From NCBI GenBank assembly GCA_900545335.1, contig UQYP01000008.1, positions 46,974 to 110,973 of the forward strand: a DNA stretch of 64,000 nucleotides, in the 5' to 3' direction. This DNA comes from an uncultured Sutterella sp. GTDB taxonomy: Bacteria > Pseudomonadota > Gammaproteobacteria > Burkholderiales > Burkholderiaceae_F. Shown here one piece after another: positions 26,932-36,491 of this stretch (within the stretch, counting starts at the first letter, position 1; every line of letters starts with the position of its first letter). A program made the translations under genes and the position numbers. The notes beneath the pieces were generated by a model. That model saw only the letters and a list, made by a program, of their open reading frames with translations. It was not told the origin of the DNA and made no database searches.

Positions 26932-27930
26932 TTACTCCCAGAAAGAATCAGCTCTTGTCGTTGTTTTTGTTTTACTTAAGCGTTGTTTGGCATAGAGGCA
27001 AGCCGCTTGTTTTCCTAAAAGATACGGAAGAGCCAAACGGATAGGAACTTGACTTAAGTGACCGAGAAGTACCTTTCTAAAACAATTAAAAGCACTGGTT
27101 TGATTTTGGGCGAGCAATAACTGTATCAATCTTAATAAACAAAGAAAGCGAGCGTAGTCGAGCATTCGGTATTCATGCGAGTCTTTCGGAAAGTCTCGAA
27201 GTGAACGGCGTTGGAATTGATAGAGCGAGAATAGGCGTGCGCTTCTATTGGTGTTCATTAGACTGGAGAGGCGTTTGCGGTAGCAGTAAAGCTTCTCATT
27301 AATGGAAATGATCTTTGTGTCAGGTTTGAACGAGCGATATACACGGAGGAAAAACTCCTCATCTTCGTAGTAGCTCATCATTTCGTTGAAAGCGATGTTT
27401 TCAATCAGCGATTTTTTGAAGACCCTCAGCCAGACATAGCCGCCTGTATAGTGAGAAGATTTATCCGACTTATCAAAGATTGAGCGAAAGAAGTCAAATT
27501 TCTCCTGAGGGTGTTGCTCACAGTTTGGTGATGAGGCTATAGGCTGGGCTTTGCTTTTATAGAGCTTTTGATACCGAAAGGTGACAATATCCGGCGATGA
27601 TTTTTGTATGACGTTGGACAAAGTTAACAAAGCATCGGGGGGAATTAAGTCATCGGCATCGACCATCCAGACATAGTCTCCGCTTGCTTTCAGTATGGCA
27701 GTATTTCTGGCAGCAGACACTCCCTTATTTTCAGAGTTGATGACAACAATTCGTTGATCTTTATCTGCATATTTTTGAAGAATCTCTGCGCTTTGATCTG
27801 TTGATCCGTCGTTGACGGCTATGACTTCAAAGTTGGTGTAACTTTGTGAGCAGATGGAGTCTAAGCAGAACGAAAGATAGCGATCAACGTTGTAGACGGG
27901 GATCAAAATTGAAAATTTGATGTCTGTCAT
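26932..27930 (-). CDS. Glycosyltransferase family 2
   Basis: A 332-residue GT-A enzyme. The N-terminal block FSILIPVYNVDRYL, NDGSTDQSAEIL, NKGVSAARNTAI and the DxD motif in VWMVDADDLI near residue 95 are classical for family 2. A possible acceptor-site acidic motif, YYEDEEFF, is near residue 190. It is the most downstream gene of the minus-strand LPS cluster, 59 bases after the second YrbL-like gene. It probably adds a core or O-unit sugar; the specific linkage is unknown. Confidence 0.9.
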   Translation of the reverse strand: MTDIKFSILIPVYNVDRYLSFCLDSICSQSYTNFEVIAVNDGSTDQSAEILQKYADKDQRIVVINSENKGVSAARNTAILKASGDYVWMVDADDLIPPDALLTLSNVIQKSSPDIVTFRYQKLYKSKAQPIASSPNCEQHPQEKFDFFRSIFDKSDKSSHYTGGYVWLRVFKKSLIENIAFNEMMSYYEDEEFFLRVYRSFKPDTKIISINEKLYCYRKRLSSLMNTNRSARLFSLYQFQRRSLRDFPKDSHEYRMLDYARFLCLLRLIQLLLAQNQTSAFNCFRKVLLGHLSQVPIRLALPYLLGKQAACLYAKQRLSKTKTTTRADSFWE

Positions 27931-27989
27931 GGCAGAGGCTTCCGGCTAGTTTCTTTATGTATATCAAATGTGTGAGTAACTTTCAATAA

Positions 27990-28595
27990 TCAACATTTGA
28001 CTGACGTGTTTTGAGAAGCATTCTGAGCTTTTTTCTGGAGATCTTCATTGTAATAACGTCTGAATTTATTCCATTGGCGTTCTATTTTTTTGGCTCCTAA
28101 AAAAGGAATAAAGTTCGGAAGCGGTATGAACTCCGGCGTACCGTAACCATCAAAAATCATAATTTTGAAAGGTTTATCGTGATACGTTAACACCAAAATA
28201 TTGGTGGTTCTCATATCGCTTACGATGATATTGAGCCGAAGCATTTCTTCTTTGAGGTTTTCTAACAGCTTCTCCAATTTCACCATTTGTTCTTCAGAAG
28301 CGTTAAGGACAAAATCCCGCAGAGTTTGGGTTTTGATTTCTTCAGTGTTTCTTACGCACTCCTGCTCCAGGATGAAAGAGTCCTCGGTCTCATAAAGACC
28401 GATAAATTTTGGCATAAAGGAAGGAGAGATGTTTTTCTTTTGTAAATATTTAAAGTATGCACCTTCCCTTAATGTTTGCTTAGAGTGCTCTTTACGGCTG
28501 ACCTTAAAACAAGTATTGGGATTATCCTTGTTCTCATAACAAGCTCTTTCCATGCCTTTGCCGATGAGCTTACCGAAATGAAATTCCGTCATCAT
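27990..28595 (-). CDS. YrbL-family kinase-like protein (second copy)
   Basis: A 201-residue YrbL-like protein. GKLIGKGMERACYENKDNPNTCFKVSR supplies a glycine-loop-like segment and an N-lobe Lys. A position equivalent to the catalytic loop reads VSDMRTTNILVL (Asp and Asn present, His replaced), followed by IMIFDGYGTPEFIP, with Asp-Gly in the metal-binding position. This copy keeps more kinase residues than the one at 26330. It overlaps the WaaP gene by 4 bases (ATGA), so the two are translationally coupled. In enterobacteria yrbL is PhoP-dependent; that regulation is not shown here. Confidence 0.8.
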   Translation of the reverse strand: MMTEFHFGKLIGKGMERACYENKDNPNTCFKVSRKEHSKQTLREGAYFKYLQKKNISPSFMPKFIGLYETEDSFILEQECVRNTEEIKTQTLRDFVLNASEEQMVKLEKLLENLKEEMLRLNIIVSDMRTTNILVLTYHDKPFKIMIFDGYGTPEFIPLPNFIPFLGAKKIERQWNKFRRYYNEDLQKKAQNASQNTSVKC

Positions 28596-29389
28596 AACCC
28601 CTTGCGAATCGTACGTTCGCGGATTTTGTCAGCTTTAGTCTGAGCAGTTTCAATGAGTTCTTTCTCGTCTGCAAAGATCTGTTTGAGCTTCTTATTTGGG
28701 AAATAAACTTTCAAAAAACGCAAATAGTCCGAGGGCTTAAGACCGATATCAAGGCAAGAATAATAAAGTGCAATAAGATCCTTATTTCGCCAGCGAAGTG
28801 GAACAGCATCGCGAATTTGGGCTCTATGTAAATCAATCACGGAAAGTTTGAAATTTGTTGTATCCGTAAAAGGCAGTTGCAAAAGAAAGTGGCAAATGTA
28901 GCAATCCCTGTGATTGATACCCAATCTGTGCATTTCTCGAACCATAAAGGCTACACGGGTAATCAATGCTTTCTTGATACTGTAGGCAGGGGGATTCTTC
29001 GCCCAATCTGCGCAGTAATCTTCCAAGCTGATCGTAGGAGAAAGGTCCTCAGTGACAATAAAGGATGTCTGACGAACAGGGTTGAGTCCTTTTTCACCGT
29101 AGGCAACACCTACCATCGTATCAATGCCGGCAGCATTGAGTTTTTCAATGGCTTCCCATTCATTTCTGGCACCGAACACCGGCATTCTGAAAGAGAAAAT
29201 GTTTTTAAAAAACTCTCCATAGGTAATCCCATGATGCAGTTTTAAGTAAAAACTTTTCCCCTCAACCTCAAAACGTATTGTCTTACGGGTTGCTACGGAT
29301 CGATAAACCTCACCGGAAAGTTTTTCAACTTCTTCAAAAGCATCTTTGTCTTTCCAGAGATGGTCAAAAGGCGCTCTCAGTATCAACAT
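28592..29389 (-). CDS. waaP: LPS core heptose kinase, WaaP family
   Basis: A 265-residue kinase matching WaaP in length. It phosphorylates heptose I of the inner core in the family. The catalytic loop GINHRDCYICHFLL near residue 165 and the metal-binding Asp in KLSVIDLHRAQ are clear, and the N-lobe Lys lies in FYLKLHHGITYGEFFKN. ATG 29389 is chosen because it falls 5 bases after the waaG stop and gives the normal family length; an open frame continues upstream into waaG. It sits between waaG and a YrbL-like gene. Confidence 0.92.
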   Translation of the reverse strand: MLILRAPFDHLWKDKDAFEEVEKLSGEVYRSVATRKTIRFEVEGKSFYLKLHHGITYGEFFKNIFSFRMPVFGARNEWEAIEKLNAAGIDTMVGVAYGEKGLNPVRQTSFIVTEDLSPTISLEDYCADWAKNPPAYSIKKALITRVAFMVREMHRLGINHRDCYICHFLLQLPFTDTTNFKLSVIDLHRAQIRDAVPLRWRNKDLIALYYSCLDIGLKPSDYLRFLKVYFPNKKLKQIFADEKELIETAQTKADKIRERTIRKGL

Positions 29390-29393
29390 AACT

Positions 29394-30503
29394 TTATTCC
29401 AGAATAATATCCGCAGCTTTTTCGGGTAATGAGTAAAGGTCCTGAGAATCGGCGTAGTGACAAGCGTTATTTCGCCATTTCTGCAGTAATTCCCGATCAA
29501 GACTCTTTAACAGATAATCGTTGAATTGTGCCTGATTATAAGGGCTTGTTAAAACAAAACCGGTTTCAGCATCTTTGACAAAAGGCGCATAACCGCAGAC
29601 ATCCGTAACGATTTCAGGCAATCCGCCTACTAAAGCCTCGAGGATTGCAGTACCGGTATTTTCTGACCGTGCAGGGTGCAGAAGCAGATCACTTCCGGCA
29701 ATAAAGTTCGGAACATCATCTCGGCCGCCCCAGAAGCGAACTTGTTTACTGACACCCAGCTCCTGAGCACGTTTCTCAAAAGGACCTTCTTTATCCAGAC
29801 CGATGACATACAGGTAAGTACGGCTTCGCAGCTCTTGTGGCAATGAAGCCAAGGCTTCGATAGAGCGGTCAACCCCTTTTCGTTTGAAGTCTGAACCGAT
29901 AGCTAATAGCACAAAATCGTCATCGGTGAGTTGATGCTCTGACCTAAATTTTTCGCGGGCGTTAATAGGAAAGTTTGAATACTTTCTGTCCGCAGAAATA
30001 CCGGGAGGCAGCAGATAGAAACGATCATCCTCCGTTTGATAATGCTTTTGAAAATCTCTCTTTTGGTTCGGCGTAATGATCATCAGTTTTGTCTTAAGAC
30101 CTCTGCCGACAGTCAGTTTTTCAAATTCTGTGTAGTGCTTATAACGACCGGATAACTTGTAGAAAAAGTTTTTGTCTTGAGTCTTTTCTAAAAAGCAGAC
30201 ATCCGCACCGTAGTAAACATCCAGATTGGGCATTTTGTTAAAGCCCACCACTTTGTCAACCGGGTGGTCTTTCAAATGATTCTGGACCCAGTTGTAATAT
30301 TGAGCGTTTTTTGAATGATTGCTGAATGCAGAGGTGGGAACGAAAACAATATCGAGCCATTCCGGTTTAACATCAGCATCCCACTTCCGGGTATAGACAC
30401 GGACGTGGTGACCTCTTTTGACTAAAACTTCAGCAATTCTTAAAAAATCTCGCTGCAGTCCACCGTAAGGAAAATAGGTATATAGGCAGATAGCGATATT
30501 CAT
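29394..30503 (-). CDS. waaG: LPS core glycosyltransferase, WaaG-like (GT4)
   Basis: A 369-residue GT-B enzyme close in length and sequence pattern to WaaG, which adds the first outer-core glucose to heptose II. CLYTYFPYGGLQRDFLRIA at the N-terminus and SDLLLHPARSENTGTAILEAL near residue 280 (the E-x7-E-like nucleotide-sugar site) are typical. The waaP gene follows directly, the same order as in enterobacterial core operons. Specificity for glucose is inferred. Confidence 0.88.
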   Translation of the reverse strand: MNIAICLYTYFPYGGLQRDFLRIAEVLVKRGHHVRVYTRKWDADVKPEWLDIVFVPTSAFSNHSKNAQYYNWVQNHLKDHPVDKVVGFNKMPNLDVYYGADVCFLEKTQDKNFFYKLSGRYKHYTEFEKLTVGRGLKTKLMIITPNQKRDFQKHYQTEDDRFYLLPPGISADRKYSNFPINAREKFRSEHQLTDDDFVLLAIGSDFKRKGVDRSIEALASLPQELRSRTYLYVIGLDKEGPFEKRAQELGVSKQVRFWGGRDDVPNFIAGSDLLLHPARSENTGTAILEALVGGLPEIVTDVCGYAPFVKDAETGFVLTSPYNQAQFNDYLLKSLDRELLQKWRNNACHYADSQDLYSLPEKAADIILE

Positions 30504-30594
30504 AGTCTTTCAATCAATATAACCACTTCAGATATTTTACTCGAGTCTAAATATCACCATTGACAAAGGCTCGGAAACTTGAATCTTTATGTGA

Positions 30595-31800
30595 TTAAGC
30601 CGTAGTAGCAGAGTCTGAAACAGATTTTTCTCCTGAACCGACCGGTGCAGAAATATACAAAAGAGTCCAGATTGTTACACAGGAAAACAACGTCGTGCGC
30701 TGAAACCAAAACTGCTCCGTCAGTCCGACGGCTAAGCAACCGACCAAAAAGAATAGGCGGGCAGGATCTTTGAAGGCCTGTTTTGCCAGCAGTCCAACAG
30801 TTGAGAGCCATCCGGCGATTCCAAATAAGCCGCCGATAGCCAACCAATTTAAGAAGTCATTGTGGAAATGGTAGTACTTCGTAACCTTAATGCCGATAGT
30901 ATGTCCGGTTTCCAGCATGGCATTTAAAGGATTTTCACCCCAGCCGAAGAAAGGAGAATCCAAGAAGCCTCGTAAAACAAATTTCCAGAGTTCTAGACGA
31001 ATACCCCAGGAGGAATTCGCATTACCATGATTGTAGTTCTGGAGATCAACGATGCCCTGCTGCATTCTGCCGGTTAAAAAAGACAGGGCTAAAAGAAGAA
31101 TGGCCGACAGGACAAAAATAAAGACAATGGTTTTATTACCTTTGTACAAATATAAAACAACGGGAATCAAGGCTAAAAACGGCAAAATAGCAGTACGAAC
31201 CTCAGCCAGAATAATTGCGGCGACAGAAGAAATGATTGAAGCAACGAGAATGATTTTTGTTTTACGGCTATAGGTTTTGCCGTCAAACAGTAATGATCCG
31301 ATGCAACAGACAGTGAGCGCTGAGGCAACCGTAAGAACCTTGTTTTTGTTAGCTCCAATGACATCGTTGCTGACATCACCGGCGCTTAAAACCTGAAAAT
31401 TAATACTGAGCGTCATCAATAACAACGCAATACCCAGACAAGCCATCACCTGTTCTCTGGTGATGTCTTTGGCGTAAAGTGCAAAGAACAGACAAGCTAA
31501 AAGCAAAAAAGAGTTCAGGATTTCTTTATAAGCCGGAACGCCAGCGAAGAAGCAAACCAGGATGATCGTAGAACAATACCATGGCAGCCAAGGAATAAAG
31601 AAATTGCGAATAGTCGTCCAATTAAAGTACAGACTGAAATTTTTAGCTCGAGCTGCCAGAACGATAGTGATTAATGAAGCAGCAAAAATCAGGTATTTAG
31701 GAATGTGAGAACCGGTTACAAAAAAGAACCCCCCTGACAAAGCAGCAATGACCAAGGTGATAACGACGGAGATTTGCAGAGAGGAGAATTTGGAATGCAT
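30595..31800 (-). CDS. waaL: O-antigen ligase family protein
   Basis: A 401-residue polytopic membrane protein with about 11-12 helices. It has a large periplasmic loop containing SSWGIRLELWKFVLRGFLDSPFFGWGENP and, further on, YYHFHNDFLNWLAIGGLFG. The Arg in the first and the HxHN-like motif in the second are hallmarks of the Wzy_C/WaaL family. It would join O-antigen or another polymer to lipid A-core. A 91-base gap separates it from waaG; a GT4 gene lies 33 bases upstream. A Wzy polymerase of the same family is an alternative, but the core-gene context favours ligase. Confidence 0.85.
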   Translation of the reverse strand: MHSKFSSLQISVVITLVIAALSGGFFFVTGSHIPKYLIFAASLITIVLAARAKNFSLYFNWTTIRNFFIPWLPWYCSTIILVCFFAGVPAYKEILNSFLLLACLFFALYAKDITREQVMACLGIALLLMTLSINFQVLSAGDVSNDVIGANKNKVLTVASALTVCCIGSLLFDGKTYSRKTKIILVASIISSVAAIILAEVRTAILPFLALIPVVLYLYKGNKTIVFIFVLSAILLLALSFLTGRMQQGIVDLQNYNHGNANSSWGIRLELWKFVLRGFLDSPFFGWGENPLNAMLETGHTIGIKVTKYYHFHNDFLNWLAIGGLFGIAGWLSTVGLLAKQAFKDPARLFFLVGCLAVGLTEQFWFQRTTLFSCVTIWTLLYISAPVGSGEKSVSDSATTA

Positions 31801-31833
31801 TTCTAATCTTGGAAAATACTTAGGTCGTTAAAA

Positions 31834-32991
31834 TTATCGTTGTGTCAAAGAATTCAATAAAGCTTCCCACTTTCCCCAAACAACTTCAGGAGAAAATTCT
31901 TTCATCGAGATCTTGGCATTTTTCCCAAATTCGAGGCGCTTCTGGGGATTAGTTATTAAAAGCTCTAATTTTTGAGCAAGGTCATCAGCATTGCCTTCAG
32001 AAACCAACCCGTTTTTGCCGTCATCAATCAGAGCACTCACTGCAATACAGTCTCTGCAGCCGATAACCGGTAATCCCATGGACATAGCCTCTGTAAAGGC
32101 CAAGCTAAAACCCTCATATTCAGAAGGAAACGCAAAAATAGAAGCTTGCTGAAGCTTTTCAGTAATTTGCTTTGTTTCTCCGCACAACTTGATTTTGGAG
32201 CTTAGCCCTAATTTTTCAATACGTTCTTTTAATTTATGAGCGTATTCGGTTTGATCAAACCCCCAAAGTTCAACCGTCCAATCGGGGTATTTTTTTTCAA
32301 TCTTTGCAAAAGCCTCAACAATCAAATGCTGGCGCTTACGGTTGGCTATTTTTGCAACGTTTAAGATGATGTTCTTCTTTTCACCGAGATATTCGGGGTA
32401 CTGAGGAACCACATTGGGGATATAAACGATTTTTTCTTTATCGAGATAGTTTTCAGCCTCTTGTACATACTGAGGCATTAAAACTTGTACATAAGCACAT
32501 TTATTGAGCGCCGGGCGATAAATTTCAAACTCCGGCCGCTCAAAGTAATACGTCGGCTTATTGTGAATCATCGTCACAACCGGTTGCCTGACTTTAATAA
32601 TCTCTTCTAAGAGGTAAGCAATCTCCTGTTGAAAGACGACAATGACATCAGGGTTAATTTTATTCAGGGCTTTTTCAATAGAAGCCCTTTTGCTTTCAAG
32701 CTCCAGAATGGTTCTCTTAATTCGGCGTACTTTTCTATCCGATATGTAGAAGGTTCTCAATTTGGCCAGATTTTCATTATGAAAGATTTTTTCGTACCAA
32801 CCGGAACAGCAATTTTTCAGATGTACGCGGCTGTCAATCGTAAAAGCGGGTTCACCGTCTTTTAAATCGTAAAACAAGCCCGTTACCTGATGCCCTCTTT
32901 CGACCATGCTGTTCGCCATATTGGCAAATACTCTGGCAGTACCGCCGAAAGAGCCTGCAATTGCATCAAAATTAATGAGAACGATATTCAC
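31834..32991 (-). CDS. Glycosyltransferase family 4
   Basis: A 385-residue GT-B enzyme. NVAKIANRKRQHLIVEAFAKI near residue 205 and FAFPSEYEGFSLAFTEAMSMGLPVIG near residue 285 (E-x7-E site) are diagnostic of family 4. The N-terminal loop FGGTARVFANMANSM binds the acceptor side in relatives. A GTG at 32991 is chosen because GGAG lies at the right distance upstream; a TTG 9 bases earlier is too close to it. It belongs to the same transcript as the GT9 and waaL genes. The linkage is unknown. Confidence 0.88.
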   Translation of the reverse strand: MNIVLINFDAIAGSFGGTARVFANMANSMVERGHQVTGLFYDLKDGEPAFTIDSRVHLKNCCSGWYEKIFHNENLAKLRTFYISDRKVRRIKRTILELESKRASIEKALNKINPDVIVVFQQEIAYLLEEIIKVRQPVVTMIHNKPTYYFERPEFEIYRPALNKCAYVQVLMPQYVQEAENYLDKEKIVYIPNVVPQYPEYLGEKKNIILNVAKIANRKRQHLIVEAFAKIEKKYPDWTVELWGFDQTEYAHKLKERIEKLGLSSKIKLCGETKQITEKLQQASIFAFPSEYEGFSLAFTEAMSMGLPVIGCRDCIAVSALIDDGKNGLVSEGNADDLAQKLELLITNPQKRLEFGKNAKISMKEFSPEVVWGKWEALLNSLTQR

Positions 32992-33020
32992 GGAACTCAA
33001 CTCCGATGGTTAAAACCGAT

Positions 33021-33959
33021 TTATTTAAAAATCTCTTTAATCTTATTGATGACTTCCTCTTCCGTTGGCCACCGATTTTCTTCACCTAATACAATCGCAT
33101 TGGGATTCCAGGGACCGGTACGCTTGGGATCGGTTACGCCGACCAAAGTAATCTGACGAGCGCCGACAGCAGCCGCTACATGGCTGATACCGGAGTCGTT
33201 AGCGATAACTAACTGTGCTTCCTTACAGAGCGCGGCGTAAGTACCCAGGTTAGTAGGAGGTAAATGAGTAGCATCTGGACAGGCAACTTTAGCATCAGCG
33301 GCTTCATCAGGTGAGGGCAGAACGATGGGTTCAATGCCTAATTCACGCAAAGGTTTAACAACGCAGTTGATATGCGTCCAATGCTTAATCTTTCCATGAT
33401 GCACACCGCGGGCAATTGGAGCGATTAAGGCAAATTTTTCAGGAATATTGAATTTTTCTATTAAGTTTTTAGCTCCAGCTGTGTGACGAGTAATGAGCTT
33501 TAACCCCAAATCTTTTGTAGGTTCAGTCCATGCGGGTTCTTTTCCCCACGCTTTAATGGCTCCCACAGTTGCCGCAAAAAAGCGTCTGACTTCATGAATG
33601 TTTTTCTCCGGTTCTGGCACCTTTTGATCCAAAAGGAGAAAGCGTCCGTCAGTGGGGAAACCCGCAGCACGAATCCCTGCTAAACGAAATTGCAGGGCAG
33701 AGCCGAAAGAATTAGGAAATAGGAGTCCCAGAGGTTTGTTTAATTGTTCCGAAAGGTAATGAAGCCTTTGCAGATCTTCGCTTACATGTCCCTCAATAGG
33801 ATCAAAGCGCCAGCCCATGCCCAACATTAAATCTTCAGCAAAGCGTTTGCCGACCAAATAGGGCGTAAAGCCACTAGCTTCTAGTAAACGCAAGGAAGGA
33901 AGGGTCATACAGCAGTCGCCAACATGGTTGGGAAGGCGGCAAACAACAATGGGATTCAT
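33021..33959 (-). CDS. Glycosyltransferase family 9 (heptosyltransferase-like)
   Basis: A 312-residue member of the ADP-heptose:LPS heptosyltransferase family. PNHVGDCCMTLPSLRLLE near the N-terminus, ALIAPIARGVHHGKIKHW near residue 180, and the ADP-heptose site-like LVIANDSGISHVAAAVGARQITLVG near residue 255 all fit. The usual KxWP element appears as KHWT. It is the first gene of the minus-strand LPS cluster, so the promoter lies in 33960-34070. Whether it is heptosyltransferase I, II or III cannot be told. Confidence 0.88.
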   Translation of the reverse strand: MNPIVVCRLPNHVGDCCMTLPSLRLLEASGFTPYLVGKRFAEDLMLGMGWRFDPIEGHVSEDLQRLHYLSEQLNKPLGLLFPNSFGSALQFRLAGIRAAGFPTDGRFLLLDQKVPEPEKNIHEVRRFFAATVGAIKAWGKEPAWTEPTKDLGLKLITRHTAGAKNLIEKFNIPEKFALIAPIARGVHHGKIKHWTHINCVVKPLRELGIEPIVLPSPDEAADAKVACPDATHLPPTNLGTYAALCKEAQLVIANDSGISHVAAAVGARQITLVGVTDPKRTGPWNPNAIVLGEENRWPTEEEVINKIKEIFK

Positions 33960-34071
33960 AACAGTCTCGTTTTAATAAGCTGATACAGAAAAGCAAATAA
34001 TGACACATTTTACTAGAGTTGCTCGCCTAAAATACAGTCAATGAAGGCTATTTTTATAAAGGGGAAAACTC

Positions 34072-34818
34072 ATGGGAAAAATGACTCAGATAGCTGTAGC
34101 AGGTGTAATGACAATGACGATGTCTGCGGCGATGGCTGCGAACTCAATGAATGGAACGACATTATCAGAAAAGGGTATGACGTTGGCCGTGAACGGTACG
34201 GCTAGCATCACGGTTCCTAACGACGAAGCTCAAATGTATTGGTCGGTTTCGGCACAGGCAAAGACTCTCAAAGAAGCAACTGCTCAGGCGATCAAAACGA
34301 TGAATTCGGGTTTAAGTCAAATTAAGGCTGTAAGCGATAAGCTTCAGCTTCAGACCCAATCCATGAATTCTTATCCGGTGTATGGCGAAACCAAAGGTAA
34401 TCAAACGCCAAAGATTGTTGCTTGGAGAGTTTCTCAATCTTTGGAAGTGGTCGCTCCCAATATTGAACTCGTTCCTAAGGTGACTGAAAATGTTAATGGT
34501 GTTCTGGCGTTAGAAAATTTAAATTTCCGTGTCTCAGATGCTGCCAAAGCGAAGTACGACGAAACTCTGTACAAGATGGCCGTAGCTGATGCTACCCAGC
34601 GGGCTGTATGGATTGCTGAATCCGTAGGAAGCGAAGCGGGGAAAGTAGAAGTGCAAAGTTTACGTTTTAGCGGAGCATCAATGCCTCGCCCGATGAATAT
34701 GCTCATGAGAGCTTCGGCAAAAAGTGTTATGGATGAAGCCATCCCAGCTCCTGCCATTGAAGCTGGTACGAGCGAATTAAATTTAACTGTCACTGCGGAA
34801 GTACAGATTAAACGCTAA
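34072..34818 (+). CDS. SIMPL-domain (DUF541) periplasmic protein
   Basis: A 248-residue protein with a signal peptide (residues 1-22, ending AAMAAN) and a SIMPL/DUF541 domain. GTASITVPNDEAQMYWSVSAQAKTLKEA and the C-terminal ELNLTVTAEVQIKR are typical. Members, such as YggE, are periplasmic or outer-membrane-associated and linked to stress tolerance; the molecular activity is unknown. It is a single-gene unit with its own strong terminator just downstream. Confidence 0.88.
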   Translation: MGKMTQIAVAGVMTMTMSAAMAANSMNGTTLSEKGMTLAVNGTASITVPNDEAQMYWSVSAQAKTLKEATAQAIKTMNSGLSQIKAVSDKLQLQTQSMNSYPVYGETKGNQTPKIVAWRVSQSLEVVAPNIELVPKVTENVNGVLALENLNFRVSDAAKAKYDETLYKMAVADATQRAVWIAESVGSEAGKVEVQSLRFSGASMPRPMNMLMRASAKSVMDEAIPAPAIEAGTSELNLTVTAEVQIKR

Positions 34819-34834
34819 ATGTTCTCAACTCAGA

Positions 34835-34858
34835 AAAAGCCCGCTTCGGCGGGCTTTT
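34835..34858 (+). terminator. Rho-independent terminator after the SIMPL gene
   Basis: AAAAGCCCGC at 34835-34844, loop TTCG, and GCGGGCTTTT at 34849-34858. The stem is perfect and ends in T. Confidence 0.92.
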
Positions 34859-34990
34859 GTGACAAAAATGTTACAGAGCATTAACTTTTCGGTTTTTTTG
34901 ACTCGTTTGCGGTTAAGATGGCAAAAAACGGAAACATTTTGCCAATAGCGTACAATTAGCTGTTTAAATTTAGTCACGGAGATTGAACTC

Positions 34991-35653
34991 ATGAATCAAA
35001 AGTACCCTCACCCCATTTTGGCTCGTGAAGGCTGGCCTTTTATCGGTGGTACTTTTTTACTGGCACTTTTGTGGACAGCTTTTGCCGGATTCGGTTTTAT
35101 AGCAGCCGTGTTGTGGATTTTATTTTTAATTGTTACGCAGTTTTTCCGCGATCCTCCGCGTACCGTTCCCTCTATGCCTGAAGCGGTGCTTTCTCCGGCT
35201 GACGGTCAAATCGTTAAAGTTGAAAAAACGATTGATCCTTTCACCAATGAAGAGGCGATTTTAATCAGCGTCTTCATGAATCTTTTTAATGTTCACTGCC
35301 AGCGCTTCCCTGTGAACGGAACTGTGGAAGACGTTCAGTACTATCCCGGTAAATTCTTAAATGCTGATTTAGATAAAGCCAGTACGGAAAATGAACGTAA
35401 TGCGGTGATTGTTCGCGTCAATGACGGCAACCGTATTACCGTTGTTCAGGTGGCTGGCCTTGTTGCCCGCCGCATACTTTGCTACGTCCAAAAGGGCGAT
35501 GAGCTCAAAAAGGGTGAGCGTTATGGTTTTATCCGCTTTGGCAGTCGTTTGGACGTGTATTTGCCAACTGATGCCACGCCTTGTGTCACGATTGGTGAAA
35601 AGGTGTTGGGTACTGAAACTATTCTGGCTAAACTGGCTCCCAAAGCCGAGTAA
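34991..35653 (+). CDS. psd: Phosphatidylserine decarboxylase (short, Asd-like type)
   Basis: A 220-residue proenzyme that converts phosphatidylserine to phosphatidylethanolamine after self-cleavage to give a pyruvoyl group. The cleavage pair is Gly184-Ser185 in RFGSRLDVYLP, as in the compact family members. An N-terminal membrane helix (FLLALLWTAFAGFGFIAAVLWILFLI) anchors it. LSPADGQIVKVE and NVHCQRFPVNGTV are also conserved. It is followed after 27 bases by pssA, so the two enzymes of PE synthesis are co-transcribed. Confidence 0.93.
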   Translation: MNQKYPHPILAREGWPFIGGTFLLALLWTAFAGFGFIAAVLWILFLIVTQFFRDPPRTVPSMPEAVLSPADGQIVKVEKTIDPFTNEEAILISVFMNLFNVHCQRFPVNGTVEDVQYYPGKFLNADLDKASTENERNAVIVRVNDGNRITVVQVAGLVARRILCYVQKGDELKKGERYGFIRFGSRLDVYLPTDATPCVTIGEKVLGTETILAKLAPKAE

Positions 35654-35680
35654 TTGAGACTAAACAAAAAAGGTTTAATC

Positions 35681-36481
35681 ATGCGAAAGATTCGTCGTTC
35701 TCCTCGAGCAAACATCAAAGAACGCATTCAGGAGGCTCGTGCCCGTAGTATCTATCTTTTGCCCAACTCCTTCACGATGGGCTCAATGATTTGTGCTTTT
35801 TGGGGTGTCACTCAGGCTATGGCTGGTGACTTCGGTATTGCTGCAGCAACGATCTTCCTTTCGATGTTGCTCGATGGCATGGATGGACGAGTAGCGCGCT
35901 TTACGCACACTCAAAGTAGTTTTGGAGAGCAGTTTGACTCTATTGCAGACATGACTGCTTTCGGTGTTTGCCCGGCTTTAATTGCCTATGAGTTTGCGCT
36001 CAAAGACATGGGCGGTCTTGGTTGGGCTGCGGCCTTTATTTTCTGCGCTGGTGCCGGTGTTCGCTTAGCTCGTTTTAATGCCAATATCGGTTTTATCGAT
36101 AAGGGCTTTTTCCAAGGTTTGGCTAGCCCTGCCGGAGCAGCTTTAGTGATGGGTTTTGTCTGGCTTGCTGTTTCCGGTCACTTAACGGAACAATTGGCCC
36201 AATACACTTCTCATATTACCGCCGTACTTTGTATTTATGCAGGCGTGACGATGGTTTCTAATGCGCCGTTTTTCAGCGGCAAGAACATGGGCTTTGTGCG
36301 TACGATTCCTTTCTGGGTGGTACTCGTGGCGGCCATTGCCTTTATCTGTTTCTCAAGCAATCCGTCGCTTTCTGCTTTTATCCTTTTCTGTTGCTATGCA
36401 GTCAGTGGCTACATTTATCAGTTCTACCTCTGGGTACGCGGCCTGCCCAATCCGGTCCGCCCCGTAAGAGACGAACAATAG
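35681..36481 (+). CDS. pssA: CDP-diacylglycerol--serine O-phosphatidyltransferase
   Basis: A 266-residue integral membrane enzyme that makes phosphatidylserine from CDP-diacylglycerol and serine. The CDP-alcohol phosphotransferase motif DGRVARFTHTQSSFGEQFD, with a further Asp four residues later (SIAD), lies near residues 70-90. About eight helices are predicted. ATG 35681, preceded by AAAAAAGG, is preferred to a TTG at 35654 that directly abuts the psd stop. A terminator follows. Confidence 0.93.
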   Translation: MRKIRRSPRANIKERIQEARARSIYLLPNSFTMGSMICAFWGVTQAMAGDFGIAAATIFLSMLLDGMDGRVARFTHTQSSFGEQFDSIADMTAFGVCPALIAYEFALKDMGGLGWAAAFIFCAGAGVRLARFNANIGFIDKGFFQGLASPAGAALVMGFVWLAVSGHLTEQLAQYTSHITAVLCIYAGVTMVSNAPFFSGKNMGFVRTIPFWVVLVAAIAFICFSSNPSLSAFILFCCYAVSGYIYQFYLWVRGLPNPVRPVRDEQ

Positions 36482-36491
36482 GTTTCAAAGT

